From Haliotis asinina (lineage: Eukaryota; Mollusca; Gastropoda; Lepetellida; Haliotidae), in the NCBI RefSeq assembly GCF_037392515.1, contig NC_090283.1:40006249-40070248 (forward strand): 64,000 nt of DNA. Direction: 5' to 3'. This document shows, piece by piece, positions 1 to 10,469 of the stretch (positions are counted from its first letter, which is position 1; each line of letters begins with the position of its first letter). Made by a program: the position numbers and the translations under genes. The notes under the pieces were generated by a model. The model saw nothing but the letters and a program-made list of their open reading frames with translations, was not told the DNA's origin and did no database searches.

Positions 1-9
1 GACAGTATT

Positions 10-275
10 AAAAACAGGTTGCTGATTGCCAACAACTGGAAATAGGTCACCATACTAAGAACCATGGGACCTGACAGTACTTTTGCCAAGTGCCGGATTT
101 ACCCCATCCAGTCAACTGTTAGCAATCTAGAGAGATCTTGCCGTACATTAAAAGGACACACAATTATCATACGATTACGAAATGGCAAGTTCTATATTTA
201 CTTTGAGTGTTTGGGAATTTTCGTACCCTCTAAGGAGGACAAACATTTTATGATTGTAAATCAAGGGATCCAAAT
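10..275 (-). mobile_element. LINE 3' UTR fragment, same family as the LINE at 59530-62670
   Basis: Read on the minus strand, this stretch is similar over about 260 bp to the 3' untranslated part of the LINE at 62200-62465. Shared landmarks include TTGCCAACAAC near 29-39, ACCATGGGACCT near 62-73 and the GTACCCTCTAAGGAGGACAA block near 223-242. The copy is clearly diverged and no coding part of the element is next to it, so it is a heavily 5'-truncated, dead copy whose 3' end lies at or beyond the window edge. The short open frame at 64-366 on the plus strand is antisense to this UTR and is not a gene. Confidence 0.7.
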
Positions 276-1225
276 GTTACAACAAACGGTGAGAAACGAT
301 TTGATGTGTCACGTCAACAATACTGTGACTAAACAGGCCATAGATTATGTTCTTGAGAGACCATAAACTGATACGAAATATAGTTATATATCGTTATATT
401 ATAACCTCGGTCGAGAAAGGAACATAATTAAACTATAAAGTCAAAGCGAAATTTATAGCAGACGTACGCTATATTACATTTGTATCAAGTTTCAGGACAA
501 TACAATATAAAAACAACACATAGATGACGTGCCACTGATAATCACAGATAACAATCACAGGTAGATAATCACACCAGGGATCGTGTGACAGATACATTTG
601 CAATCTGCATGGGACGAAGTACAGACAGCAAACGATGAGCTTCACTGTATGTTCCAGTATGTTGCCTTCGCTCGAGACTCTTATTTATCTTAACCTTGAT
701 TCCAAACAGTGATACTTATGGAAAACGATGATAAATATGTAGACAACTGCTTTTATCGTGACTGACATATGATGATTTCACGTTATCGTTTGTGTTCTAC
801 GCATGTCCTGGAACATAATATCCCACATTTAAAGACATACATTACTCCCAAAGTCCACTGGAGAAATGAAACCCAGACTCAATGCTCACAGTGTAAGTTT
901 TCGTAACTTCACCGGTTGATTCAAATTTAATCAAGACATATTATAAATGAAATAGGTGAGACTGGTCATACTAAGTTATCATTGATCATCGTATGTCTCT
1001 ACAGTACTACTAAAGAATGCGTAACGATGTTTCCAAGAGATGTCATGGGGACTTCTAAAAGACAATGTGAGCGTGTTTGTAAAAGTCCCGAGACTGTGCA
1101 AGTCTTAGTCTATTGAACTTGATCAGCATCAAAATACATATATTGCACATATGACAATATGTAAGTTTTCACAGACATATCATCGTAGAATGACTCCAGT
1201 TAATGTAACATTGAATGAGCCTTAC
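276..1225. other. Non-coding stretch downstream of transporter copy A
   Basis: I looked here on the minus strand for the last exon expected for copy A (the AIRDLTGSYN exon seen in copies B and C) and did not find it. No other coding exon, RNA gene or clear repeat stands out. Confidence 0.4.
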
Positions 1226-3000
1226 CCATGATCGGATGTGTAACTGATATAGACAGGCCGTGGAATACCGCTATGAATCCAAGAACCTTCGCCATCTTGT
1301 CAAGTCCCATGAAGTCCACAATGGCCACAGGAATAAGGCAATGGTAAAAACTGCCAAAAAGTCCGACAATGACGGAGAACACGACCAAAAGAGCATACGA
1401 GTTGTAGAAATAGACAAAATGTGTTGCCGTTCCTGAGACAAGTATTCCAATGACCATTAGATGATTAACTTTGATGATTTTGAGATCAGCAACGAAGCCG
1501 ACGGCCAGTCTACTAAAGAAGTCCAGAACACATGCCAAAGTCAACAAATATGCGGCATCTGTTTGTGAGATGCCCTTCTCCTTTCCAAGGGCAGGAAGGT
1601 ATATTCCTACCAATCCAAAAAGTACACCGAAATGAGCGAAAACAACAATCATCTGAAACATTGGTTGTCGGAACAAGGAAAAGTCAAGCGCTGACAGAGC
1701 TTTTTTCAGATATCTGGCTGTACATTTGGCCTCCTTTGTTCCCTGGTTATTGTGAATCGACTCAGAATTTACTTCTCGTATATCCACCATTGACATTGTC
1801 AGATCTGGGTTACTTGTTTATAATCTCATCTGGCGCTCCGAAACGGAATCTGCTTGCGATTCAACGCTACCAAATGATTGTGGCCGAGTTCTTTTGCGGA
1901 CAGCGTCACTCATTTCTCCCTTGGCATTACTGCATTGAGTCTCAGATGCAACCACTGAGTTACTGCTATTAACTCTAGTTGGTTCCTTTCCAGAATGGGA
2001 CTGAGAAACAATGTGATTATCTCTATTCACCTCGCTGGCGTTTCTTTGGTCCTCGTTTCGGCCTGCCATCTTGATAGATCCTGTCATCCTCTTTTGATAG
2101 AAGCTTAATGGTCTAAACAACGAAGCCCCGACCCATACGTTCATGGTTACTCCCGTAAGGATCAACATACTTCCTCTGACACCGTATTCATCCAACAGAA
2201 ACCGAACGAGAGGTGGAAATACGCTTCCCCCAATACTGATTCCAGACATGGCAATTGATGTAGCAATGCCTCTCCTCTTCTTGAAGTACTTTCCAATTAG
2301 TACCAGTGCTGGACCATGAATCATAGAGTGACCGATTCCTGAAAGTAAATGACCATGAATCATTGTGTACCATTTTGCGTATTGTAAAGAGGTTAGTTTC
2401 AACCCGTCAAATGTAAAGAAAAATACGAAAGACGTTTGATATGAAATACCAAAAAAATTCAAAATGTGCTGACTGTTGCATATACGTAAATGTATTACTG
2501 GTGAAACTGCTTCTGTAGGAAATCGGAAACAGGCCCAAAGTTGATGCATTTACAAGCAGTTCATTCATAAAACATACACTAATTCGCGTATGCAAAGGCT
2601 GTCTATACTGAAGGGGCAGAACAGGACCAACATGGATAATTTTAATTTTCTATGATAAATAAGGTGCTATATATGAAATATTTATTATTATTTGTTTCAA
2701 TAACGTGCTTCACGGAAAAGCCAGGGGGGGTTCTGTAAAAACACCCGGAATACTGTAAGAATAATATCCAAAGCTACAATGTTCTGTAGGAAGGCATTTC
2801 TTCCTTTCACGTACTTATAACCTTTTTGTGTTATATTTTGTGTCAATTGTATGGTAACAAACAAATGAATACACTTAGCCTAATGCTCTATGCAATAATT
2901 TTATATAGGAATCGGTTGTTTTTCTGATTCTCTGTTTTATTTTCTTGGTATAAATGTCGCGACATGTTGCCCTGCTCGTACGTGTTGACGTGTAGAGGTT

Positions 3001-3075
3001 ATATACTCACCAATGATTATACTGTATATACTCACCAATGATTATACTGCATATACTCACCAATGATTATACTGT
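3001..3075 (-). repeat. 25-bp unit in three tandem copies over the exon 3 donor of copy A
   Basis: Units at 3001-3025, 3026-3050 and 3051-3075 differ at only a base or so. Each carries ATTG|GTGAGT on the minus strand, so the splice donor is present three times. The donor at 3061/3060 gives the 147-nt exon length kept in copies B and C. The other two would add 25 or 50 nt and change the reading frame. Confidence 0.9.
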
Positions 3076-3579
3076 GTGTGCAAATGAGATACGTAATACT
3101 AGTGGCGAAAACTCCCGTCAACATCCCCACAACTGATATCGTTGCACCAACAAGTACGGTCTTCCTCTCCCCTAGTAGTTGTAGAATTACGTTCATCGAA
3201 AAGAGAGCTGTAAACATAAAGAAGAATGGTTTGTCTAAAACAAATTACTGTGCAGATATAACTGGTTAAACCATCACTTAAAATTTAATGTCAACATATG
3301 TCACTTACGCTTAAACACACTAGATTGACACGAGTGTGTATTTTGTACTCTTTGTATTGAGGTGCTGAACACCTGCTCCATATTATATGCAAATGGTGCG
3401 GTGAGGTGAAGGGGGTCGTACTTGAGAATATTTCGACGTGCATGAATGTGTAAGTGTGGCTGCTTGTACTAACCCAGATATAAGCTGGGTTATAATGGCA
3501 GCTCAGTGATATAACGTGCCACTGTTAAGCATGAATAATACCCCACTCGGACACATTATACTTAGACCGAGCTGACAAG

Positions 3580-3720
3580 TCCTTCTTGTACCCATTAACG
3601 CTGAGCGGCAGCCAGAGACCAACAATTACCATCCCAAACGTCTTTCGTTTGACGCGACCGGAGATCGAACCGGCGACTTTCCACGTGTGGACGTCCTAAC
3701 TACTATGCCACGTAGGCGGT
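3580..3720 (-). mobile_element. tRNA-derived SINE head (intron 2 of copy A)
   Basis: On the minus strand the sequence shows an A-box-like TGGCATAGTAGTTAGGA (3710-3694) and a B-box-like CCGGTTCGATCTCC (3674-3661), spaced as in a tRNA. No full tRNA cloverleaf forms by eye, so this is a SINE promoter region rather than a functional tRNA gene. Its body probably continues leftward towards about 3400, but I cannot set that end. Confidence 0.5.
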
Positions 3721-3735
3721 CTGTATACAACCCCA

Positions 3736-3852
3736 GTGAGCGAGTGAGTTTAGTTTTATGCCGCTCTCAGCAATATTCCAGATATGTGGCCTCATGCGAC
3801 AAGCATAGTCGCCTTTTACGACAAGCCTATTCTACCCCGGACCTTCACGGGT
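3736..3852 (-). mobile_element. CTCA-tailed SINE, internally deleted copy
   Basis: It contains both ends of the ~250-270 bp family: the tail side at 3736-3790 (GAGTTTAGTTTTATGCCG, CAATATTCCAG) and the head side at 3798-3852 (CGACAAGC, TTCACGGGT). The middle is missing. It lies in intron 2 of copy A. Confidence 0.7.
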
Positions 3853-4978
3853 CTTATACAATACCAAATAATGTTTAATCCTCACATGATAGACTGAATG
3901 TTCCCGCCATCACACCCATGAACAGGGTTGTCTTTGCAGCACTTGCCTCGAATTCTTCCAGATAGGCCACAAAGAATATCGCAATAGATCGGCCATATCC
4001 AACCATTATTATAACATTCAGAAAACTCCCTGGAATGAGACAAAAAAAGTCACCAAATTGATTAGGAAAGACTTCCGCCTGTCACCCCAGTTTTTTAAAA
4101 TCATTCTATGTCTAGAAATAGATGATTTTATAGAAAGCCTGACCTAATCCTAACCCTAAACCCAACGTCATGTTAAATCTAAACCATGCGCCTAAACCCT
4201 AACCTCTATAAAATAACAATAATAAATAGAATACATTTCATGCAGGGGTTACGGGCGGAACGCTTACCATTGATTAAAAAGCCACGAGATTTCAACGAAT
4301 GAATAATTACTAGTACTTTATCGCATCTTCGCACAGACAATTTGCATCTCGTGTATGAATACGAAAACCAAACAGATTAAAAAAACAACGAAGTTTCAAT
4401 GGTTCAGTCACTACATTATCGTACACACCCACAAACATCTTTATTCCCCCCTCTCCCCCATGGATTCACAAGTGGAATGTAGAAATATTCAGAATAGCTC
4501 ACCTGCTAACACCACCCAAGCCCAACCTCGATCAATAGGTAAGCCATCATCATCTTGCTCTGGCTGATTGTCATCCGGTGACTGCCCATCATCACCATCA
4601 TTCTTCCCATCATTCTCCCCATCTTCCCTAGCGCCAGTCTCCATTCCTGACAAGCTCTGTTCCGCGCCAATATCCTGTCCTGTCTTGGAAGGTTTGCCGT
4701 TGTCTATGTTTGTCATAAATACATTTTCGCCTTTTTCACACTCGTCCTCTTGACACGTGCTTGAATCTTGTGTCATCTGAAGTGTTAGTGGCAGAGCATC
4801 AAACCTACATTATTAAAATAAATTTTATTTGTACAATGCCAATATGACTTTTGCCCTATACAGTAAAATGCAGCTACTTTAACCAACTGCTGTCTGAATG
4901 TTGTTTAATGTAACAGAAAGGCCCGAACAACATTCCAATTGAAAAACCATAGCTGATCGATCGGTTGGTCATTTAACA

Positions 4979-5162
4979 CCGCATATTGCTATTGCGGTGG
5001 TCTGTAAGTAATCGATACCGGAACAGACAACCGAGTGATCAACAGCATGGTGCCAATTTACGTAATTAGGATACGATGACGTGTGAGCAAAAGCAGCGAG
5101 TCTGATCATCTGATGCCGTTAGTCGCCTCTTACGACAAGTATGGGCTTCTGAACATGGACTA
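4979..5162 (-). mobile_element. CTCA-tailed SINE, diverged copy
   Basis: Family landmarks read with substitutions: GTGATCAACAGCATG near 5035-5050 and CCGTTAGTCGCCTCTTACGA near 5115-5134. The tail is lost. The copy lies about 200 bp upstream of the start codon of copy A. Confidence 0.65.
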
Positions 5163-6711
5163 ACATTGATGTTTACTTAACAAGGACTGTGAGAATAACG
5201 GCCAACTTGAACAGGGCATTATGACAGGCTATTAACAAAGTCACAGAAGTCATTTTACAATAATACCCGAGGTACTTAGAACAATCATAACCAGAGTTAA
5301 CAGAAATCAGCATAGGGTAATGTCCGCGTAACTCTCCAGTCCATAGCAATAATGGAACCGGTACTCCGGATGGGTCGAGGCACACCATTTTTAAGGAATG
5401 GAGAGTTACATTCAAATTATTGGGAGTATTTACTTTATTAAAAGTAAATGCCAAAATGCCAAAATGAAGTCTTTAAATTCAAACTGGTACACATCGATCT
5501 ATCCCTGAAAAGTAATGAGGGCCAAAAGACAATGGAATGACGTCACAAATTTAATTTAATAACTTGTAATCGTATATAATATAATGCGCCAAGCCCATTC
5601 ACCAAACGAACATTGTATAACATTCTGCTCCATTATCAACCAAGCCCGAGTCGATCATTTGCGCCTAAGTCGTAAAGGACCGAAGTCCTAGAAACTCGGA
5701 GACGTCAAGCCGTCCAGCGAGTCCCTGCTACGTACAGCATTGCTTACCTTTGTGTGATCTGTAGCCTGCACACGGGGCCCCGTACTCAGAGCACATTATC
5801 ACACGCCACCACAAGCCATGTAAGTAACGCTAGACTGACCCACCGATCCCCAGCAACACAAACATCACATACAACGCACACCCGAATCCTCGACATATTA
5901 TAGTAGAAACGTATTACATATTGAATTACGTATTGCTTTTCCACTTCTCTAAGCGTGCATTCACCTTTGTTACAACCTGAAAGTGCTCACAACACACTAA
6001 ATTATTGTACTGACCTAGACAACTATCATCCTTGAAGGACGGTCACGCCGTCGTTACATTTCTTATCTCAGTGCTTATAACACACATGTGGTATACACGG
6101 ATGACCCAGTATAAGGGTCAGTGAATGAAAGGACATCGGGGTTGCTAGATCGGACATATCCGTGGTAGTAACGTGACCGTATCACTGAACAAAGCAAATG
6201 TTAGGCGAAGGTGGTGAATCTTTGTGTGTTAATAACGTTTTTCGTAATGACTGAGAGCACACCTGAAAGCCATACACCATTACTCCTTGATAACAACTAG
6301 CAGGATTTGTGCCCGACAATAATGACATGCACCGTTATCTTCAATTATATATGTGACAAGGTACATGAATAAAAACGTATTTATACCATGTGCACAATTA
6401 CTATTCAGATTGTGCATATCCTACAAGTGTGGTCGTCAAACAAAGGGTAATGCTATGTTTTTACTGTCAAATTAATTACCACATTATTATTTTTCTGTTA
6501 AATTAATTTACTCCCAAAATCCGAACAGGCATTTATCCCGACATACAAAATAAGCAGTTATGTTCCTATTTACAACCATACGTGATACGAACCTACCTGG
6601 AGTAGCATGAATCACACCTGTATATGTACACTTGTTCACTTGTCCCTCAACGCCACCGCTGAAGATAGAGCTCTTACAAAGTAGAGCAAGATGTCCAACT
6701 GCTATTTATCG
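5163..6711. other. Non-coding spacer between transporter copies A and B
   Basis: No exon, RNA gene or recognised repeat. AT-rich single-copy-looking sequence. Confidence 0.4.
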
Positions 6712-6856
6712 CTAAACCGTTTGCCCTAGTTTCTCAAAATGTTTTGGTATTTCGTCAGAAAGTATCCCAGTTGCGAGAGGACACGCAATTTCAAACACCG
6801 GACTGAAATGACCAAAAAGTAAGTAGTGCCCATCGAATGTGATCATGTTCTTGTAT
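6712..6856 (-). other. Unrecognised exon-like piece, ends in a stop
   Basis: After a splice-acceptor-like TTTATTAG, a frame of 48 codons runs to a TAG at 6714-6712. It reads KNMITFDGHYLLFGHFS followed by a hydrophobic and charged stretch ending GQTV. The TFDGHY core resembles the start of von Willebrand factor D-type domains, but the match is short and made by eye. No flanking exon was identified. It may be an exon remnant or chance. Confidence 0.2.
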
Positions 6857-7020
6857 CTAATAAACAGAACTATTTGTAAGCAACATTCACCAATATAGCA
6901 ACGCCCATGCAAGTGTGTTCGGGACTGCTTATAAGAGTGGGATCTCATAACAGTTTCTGTGAGTCAGGCAAGAAAAGAGGGGGTGTTATTATGAGTTATA
7001 TTAATGCATTGCGTTGAGGA

Positions 7021-7235
7021 GTAGTTGAGGTGAGTAGTTGAGGTGAGTAGTTGAGGTGAGTAGTTGAAGTGAGTAGTTGAGGTGAGTGAGCATGTGAGAG
7101 ACGGTGCTCCTGGCAGTATTCTAGGAATGTCACTGTGGTGGACACTAGAACGGAGCTTCGCGCTGTGGGGAATCGAACCGTCTTCGGCTTGACGAGGGAC
7201 CGCTTTAACCAAGAAGTTACTTCAACACCCAAGTG
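7021..7235 (-). mobile_element. tRNA-derived SINE with 13-bp minisatellite tail
   Basis: On the minus strand the head carries a B box (GACGGTTCGATTCCCCAC near 7191-7174) and an A-box region (ACTTCTTGGTTAAAGCGG near 7222-7205). The body ends in five 13-bp units of GTAGTTGAGGTGA (7021-7085 in plus orientation), apparently grown from the CTCA-type tail. The same family appears at 9728-9893, 43183-43330 and 62960-63165. Confidence 0.7.
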
Positions 7236-7749
7236 TAGTGGAATTAAAAAGAAAGCATTTATTAAAATACTGAGAATCAACATACATATACACTGATACT
7301 ATCTATCATCGATCAGGTTCAATTTCGAACTGTAGTGTCATCGATCTCGTCCGTTTTCGTTGCTGTCTATACAATTCCAGGATTCATGCTGTCTCTTGCG
7401 GCAGTTCAGTCTTCAACTTAAGTTTCACAGATTTATTCCGTTGGCAAAGTGGTTTCGTTCTGTTCTCAGTTTCATGCAACATTTGTGCCTTATCACAAAG
7501 ATGATCTTCCGGCAACTATTCGTTTAGTACCAATTCTCCAGCCCTAGTTACTATTTCTCGCTTCCGTGGTCATTAAGTCGTTTACTAAGTTTTAAGTTCA
7601 CTTGTTTTATCTTATTAAACGGAACCAGGTGGATGACAAATACTGTTTTTGTAACACATTTTCTATGACGCAGCAATGGGATCAAACTCGCTGCTTGCAG
7701 GCAGACTCTGTTCCACCGTGTAAAACACTTTACGGTGCTATCATCACAA

Positions 7750-7895
7750 ATAACTGGGCTGCAGAGTAGGCTAGTGGTTAAAACACTCGTCACGGTGAAG
7801 CTCTCCCTTTCTATTTCGACTTGAGTGCAGTGTATAAATCGCCTTCGAGTGCGCTCGCCTTGATATTGCTTAATTGCTGAAAACGTCTCAAAACC
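7750..7895 (+). mobile_element. Degraded tRNA-derived SINE
   Basis: An A-box-like TAGGCTAGTGGTTAAAAC (about 7767-7784) is followed about 90 bp later by GATATTGCTTAATTGCTG, which resembles the common SINE tail. The B box is eroded. Confidence 0.45.
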
Positions 7896-8156
7896 ATGGC
7901 ATTACCTATTAAGTCAGGACTAATTATTGAGCAGAGGTATTTTCGTCACAGACCTACACATATTTACGAGAAACCTTCACTATTAATCGTCTTGCTGGCT
8001 GTCCAATATTGTCAACTAACAGGTGAAGGCTTACGGAACAGTTCCTGACCAGCTCGTCTCCTCTAATCTCGAAAAGCAGAGGCAGGATGATATAAATCTT
8101 CCACTTAAGTGATAGCCACGACATCCCATCCCACTGTACTACGCCACGCTATGTTA

Positions 8157-8987
8157 CTACGCGCGTTCATACAGGTTGTGCGCGAAATAACCACAGGCTT
8201 GGAAGCTGGTAAAAATCAAGTCGGGCAAGTATATCTGCACAGTCACAGGCATGACTGGCTAGTGAAATTTGATGGTGTACTTTTGTACATATAACATCGA
8301 ACCGACTTGTTAAGTCTATACTCTTTAAATCATGCACGAATATGGTCTTTTTTCCTTCATTTAATATCAGGTTATACATACATGTACGAATGAAGAGATC
8401 AAACACCAATCCTATGACGTAACTTTGAAAAACATTATGAAATGGATTACATGCGCAGACGCAAATGTGCACATACTTACCTTGGTAAGGTATTGGTCAT
8501 CGTATGTTAGTGGAGTTTCCTGCGGGAAACGACCCCTCACTGCCTCCCACACAGCAGCCGGATAGACCAAGGTGGTTTCCGGGGGTGCCAACTTCTCTCC
8601 ATACTGCACACATAGAAAACCCAACTGTATACAGTGTCTGAATAACTTTTTGCAGCGTCTTGTCTTACAAATCAGTGAATGAAAAGTGCTACATGAAAAC
8701 GGCAATGGTGAAACTGAAATTATTTATGGTTTAACATACTTATACAATGCTCGATACACATCCTTCCGCTTTTTATCTGCGGGGAACAAAATGTCTTCCA
8801 GTCCAACAGGGCAAATGAGGCTATGAAAGAAAGAAATAGACATTGATCTGTCAACCATATATTTACTATAAAGTACGTCACGAGTTTATATTGCACAGTG
8901 AATTTATTACATAGTGAAATTGTTATATTTACCTCTGAGACGTAAACGCTGATCGCAGTGAAGCTTCCATAATTCGAAGCAGCAGCG
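8157..8987 (-). CDS. Unrecognised multi-exon gene fragment
   Basis: Four exon-like blocks on the minus strand join in frame: 8987-8933 (55 nt), 8820-8740 (81 nt), 8637-8481 (157 nt) and 8234-8157 (ending in TAG). Acceptors TTTTTTAG, TTTCATAG, TTATTCAG and CTGTGCAG, and donors G|GTAAAT, AA|GTATGT and AAG|GTAAGT, all look usable. The joined frame includes RIMEASLRSAFTSQ, PVGLEDILFPADKKRKDVYR, YGEKLAPPETTLVYPAAVWE and RGRFPQETPLTYDDQYLTK. The third block is the most coding-like. I do not recognise the protein and can assign no function. The 5' exons were not found. It sits between transporter copies A and B in the same orientation. It could be a small real gene, a fragment of a larger one, or a decayed duplicate. 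Confidence 0.35.
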
Positions 8988-9089
8988 CTAAAAAACCCAT
9001 GAACTACAATTTTGAAGATCCTTAGCGGTTTGGGGGTCCAGATGGACCCCAAACAGACTTTATGTAACATTTGGGCTTAAATCGTACAA

Positions 9090-9142
9090 GAGTGAGTGAG
9101 TGAGTGAGTGAGTGAGTTGTGAGTGAGTGAGTGAGTGAGTGT
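9090..9142. repeat. (GTGA)n microsatellite
   Basis: Two runs of GAGT units separated by a TTGT interruption. It is the same simple repeat that forms SINE and LINE tails elsewhere in the window, so it may be an orphan tail. Confidence 0.85.
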
Positions 9143-9727
9143 CGCTTGTGCAATTCACTAAGGAACGTACTGGTTCATGATCACAATTTAGAGATGAAGC
9201 GATTCTGTTGTGTCCACTAAGAATGTACTTACGTCATGCTCAAAGGAGGTAATGCGAATCAAAATGTCTTCACTGTATAAAAGATTTATTACACATGACG
9301 ACACAAGAAATACAATAGCGATGACATAAGTGAACAAACAATCGGGTTTCACTTAAACCTGATTATCATGCATTATTATCCAATCTTAACAAAACCTGTA
9401 AATATTAAAACACTTTCATCAAGTCGTATAACACATTAAAATGATGATGACTGTCCACAGAAATACTCGTGTCCAATGAAAGGAATAGCAATAGCATTCT
9501 TTTTCGGCTAGATATGCGTTAACCTCATCACTTAACTGACACTGTATGATATCGATTAAGTTGAATGTCTCGTATGACCAAAACGAGGGATTATTTTAGA
9601 AATAATACTTATATAACAAATTCAATCCAATTCATAACCTATATTAAACAGAATGCAATAATATTCAGTCTGTGGTGGAGGTCAAGTGGCAAACGTATTC
9701 CGAATGTGACGTGACGTCATACGCGCG

Positions 9728-9893
9728 AGTCAGTGAGTGAGTGAGTGAGTGTGGTTTCACGCAAATTTAGCATTCCACGGCGGGGAGACCAGAAATGGGC
9801 GTCACAGTTGTGCCCAGGTGGGAATCGAACTCGGGTCTTCGGCTTGACGAGCAAACGCTTTTACCACTAGGCTACTTCCAAAACTGTCATATG
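9728..9893 (-). mobile_element. tRNA-derived SINE
   Basis: Minus strand: A box TAGCCTAGTGGTAAAAGCG (9875-9857) and B box GAGTTCGATTCCCAC (9832-9818) at tRNA-like spacing. They are followed by a short body and a (CTCA)n tail at 9728-9752. This is the clearest promoter pair of this SINE family in the window. Confidence 0.8.
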
Positions 9894-10469
9894 ACGCTGA
9901 CAGCAAAAGATACATAAAGATATATACTATCACAAACCCGCTTTCATTAAGGGTATACATGTGCTGTAGAGAATATCAAAAACCAACGTGTAACCTGAGA
10001 GAGTTAATAATTAAAGTCACATAGGCAAAATTTCAGCCACATCGTGACTAAAACAAATTATATCTAAAATGGATAGAATTATCATTAAAACGACCGCACG
10101 TTATCACAAATGAGCGGGCCACTGTAACTTGATAATGCCCGCAAAATGCTTGACGACGGGCCACTATCAAGCCCGATGTTAGGTAACGCCATTAGTAGCT
10201 CAGCTGTTGATCACGTACGGCTCGTTTAAACTTGGGTTCATTATTGACCAAATATCTGGTGACGTCATCTATGTTGTTCTATGACGTGTCTATACTTGTA
10301 ACAAAACATCAATGGCATTTTAAAAGCTGTAAAACGAAAGACAGTATAAAAACTAAATTATCACAGCTGAAAATGTTAAACTAGTAAGTAATTAATATAA
10401 ACTGAAGATCGTCGGATGTTATAATCTGAACAATTCCATCGACAGTACAACTTGTGAATCAAACTCATT
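9894..10469. other. Non-coding, 3' flank of transporter copy B
   Basis: No coding or repeat feature recognised. The 3' UTR of copy B should lie in the right part, but I cannot fix a polyadenylation site. Confidence 0.35.

Larger units (their letters stand above)
1226..4776 (-). pseudogene. MCT-like transporter copy A, damaged (SLC16 family)
   Basis: Visible exons (minus strand) are 4776-4503, 4029-3886, 3207-3061 and 2338-1226, with lengths 274, 144, 147 and 1113 nt. Phases match copies B and C. The product is a 12-TM major-facilitator monocarboxylate transporter relative. It has an acidic N-tail, the TM1 signature DRGWAWVVLAG, and the TM4-5 block KYFKKRRGIATSIAMSG. The TM8 arginine motif is DFFSRLAVGF, where copy C has DFCGRIAVGF. 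The frame stays open through all four exons except for one in-frame TAA at 1820-1818. Copy C has TAT (Tyr) at that place in the loop between TM6 and TM7. Translation would stop after 361 residues, leaving about half a transporter. The last exon (TM12 and C-tail) is not seen down to position 1; it may lie left of the window. The splice donor of exon 3 is triplicated. This could be a recent pseudogene, a population variant or a sequencing error. Confidence 0.8.

Noticed and set aside
64-366. 100-codon plus-strand frame
   Set aside because: It is antisense to a LINE 3' UTR fragment; the matching part of the LINE at 62199-62414 shows the same kind of spurious frame.
4140-4200. Telomere-like CCTAACCCTAAACCC run
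   Set aside because: Only a few irregular units within an intron of copy A; too short and degenerate to be an interstitial telomere array.
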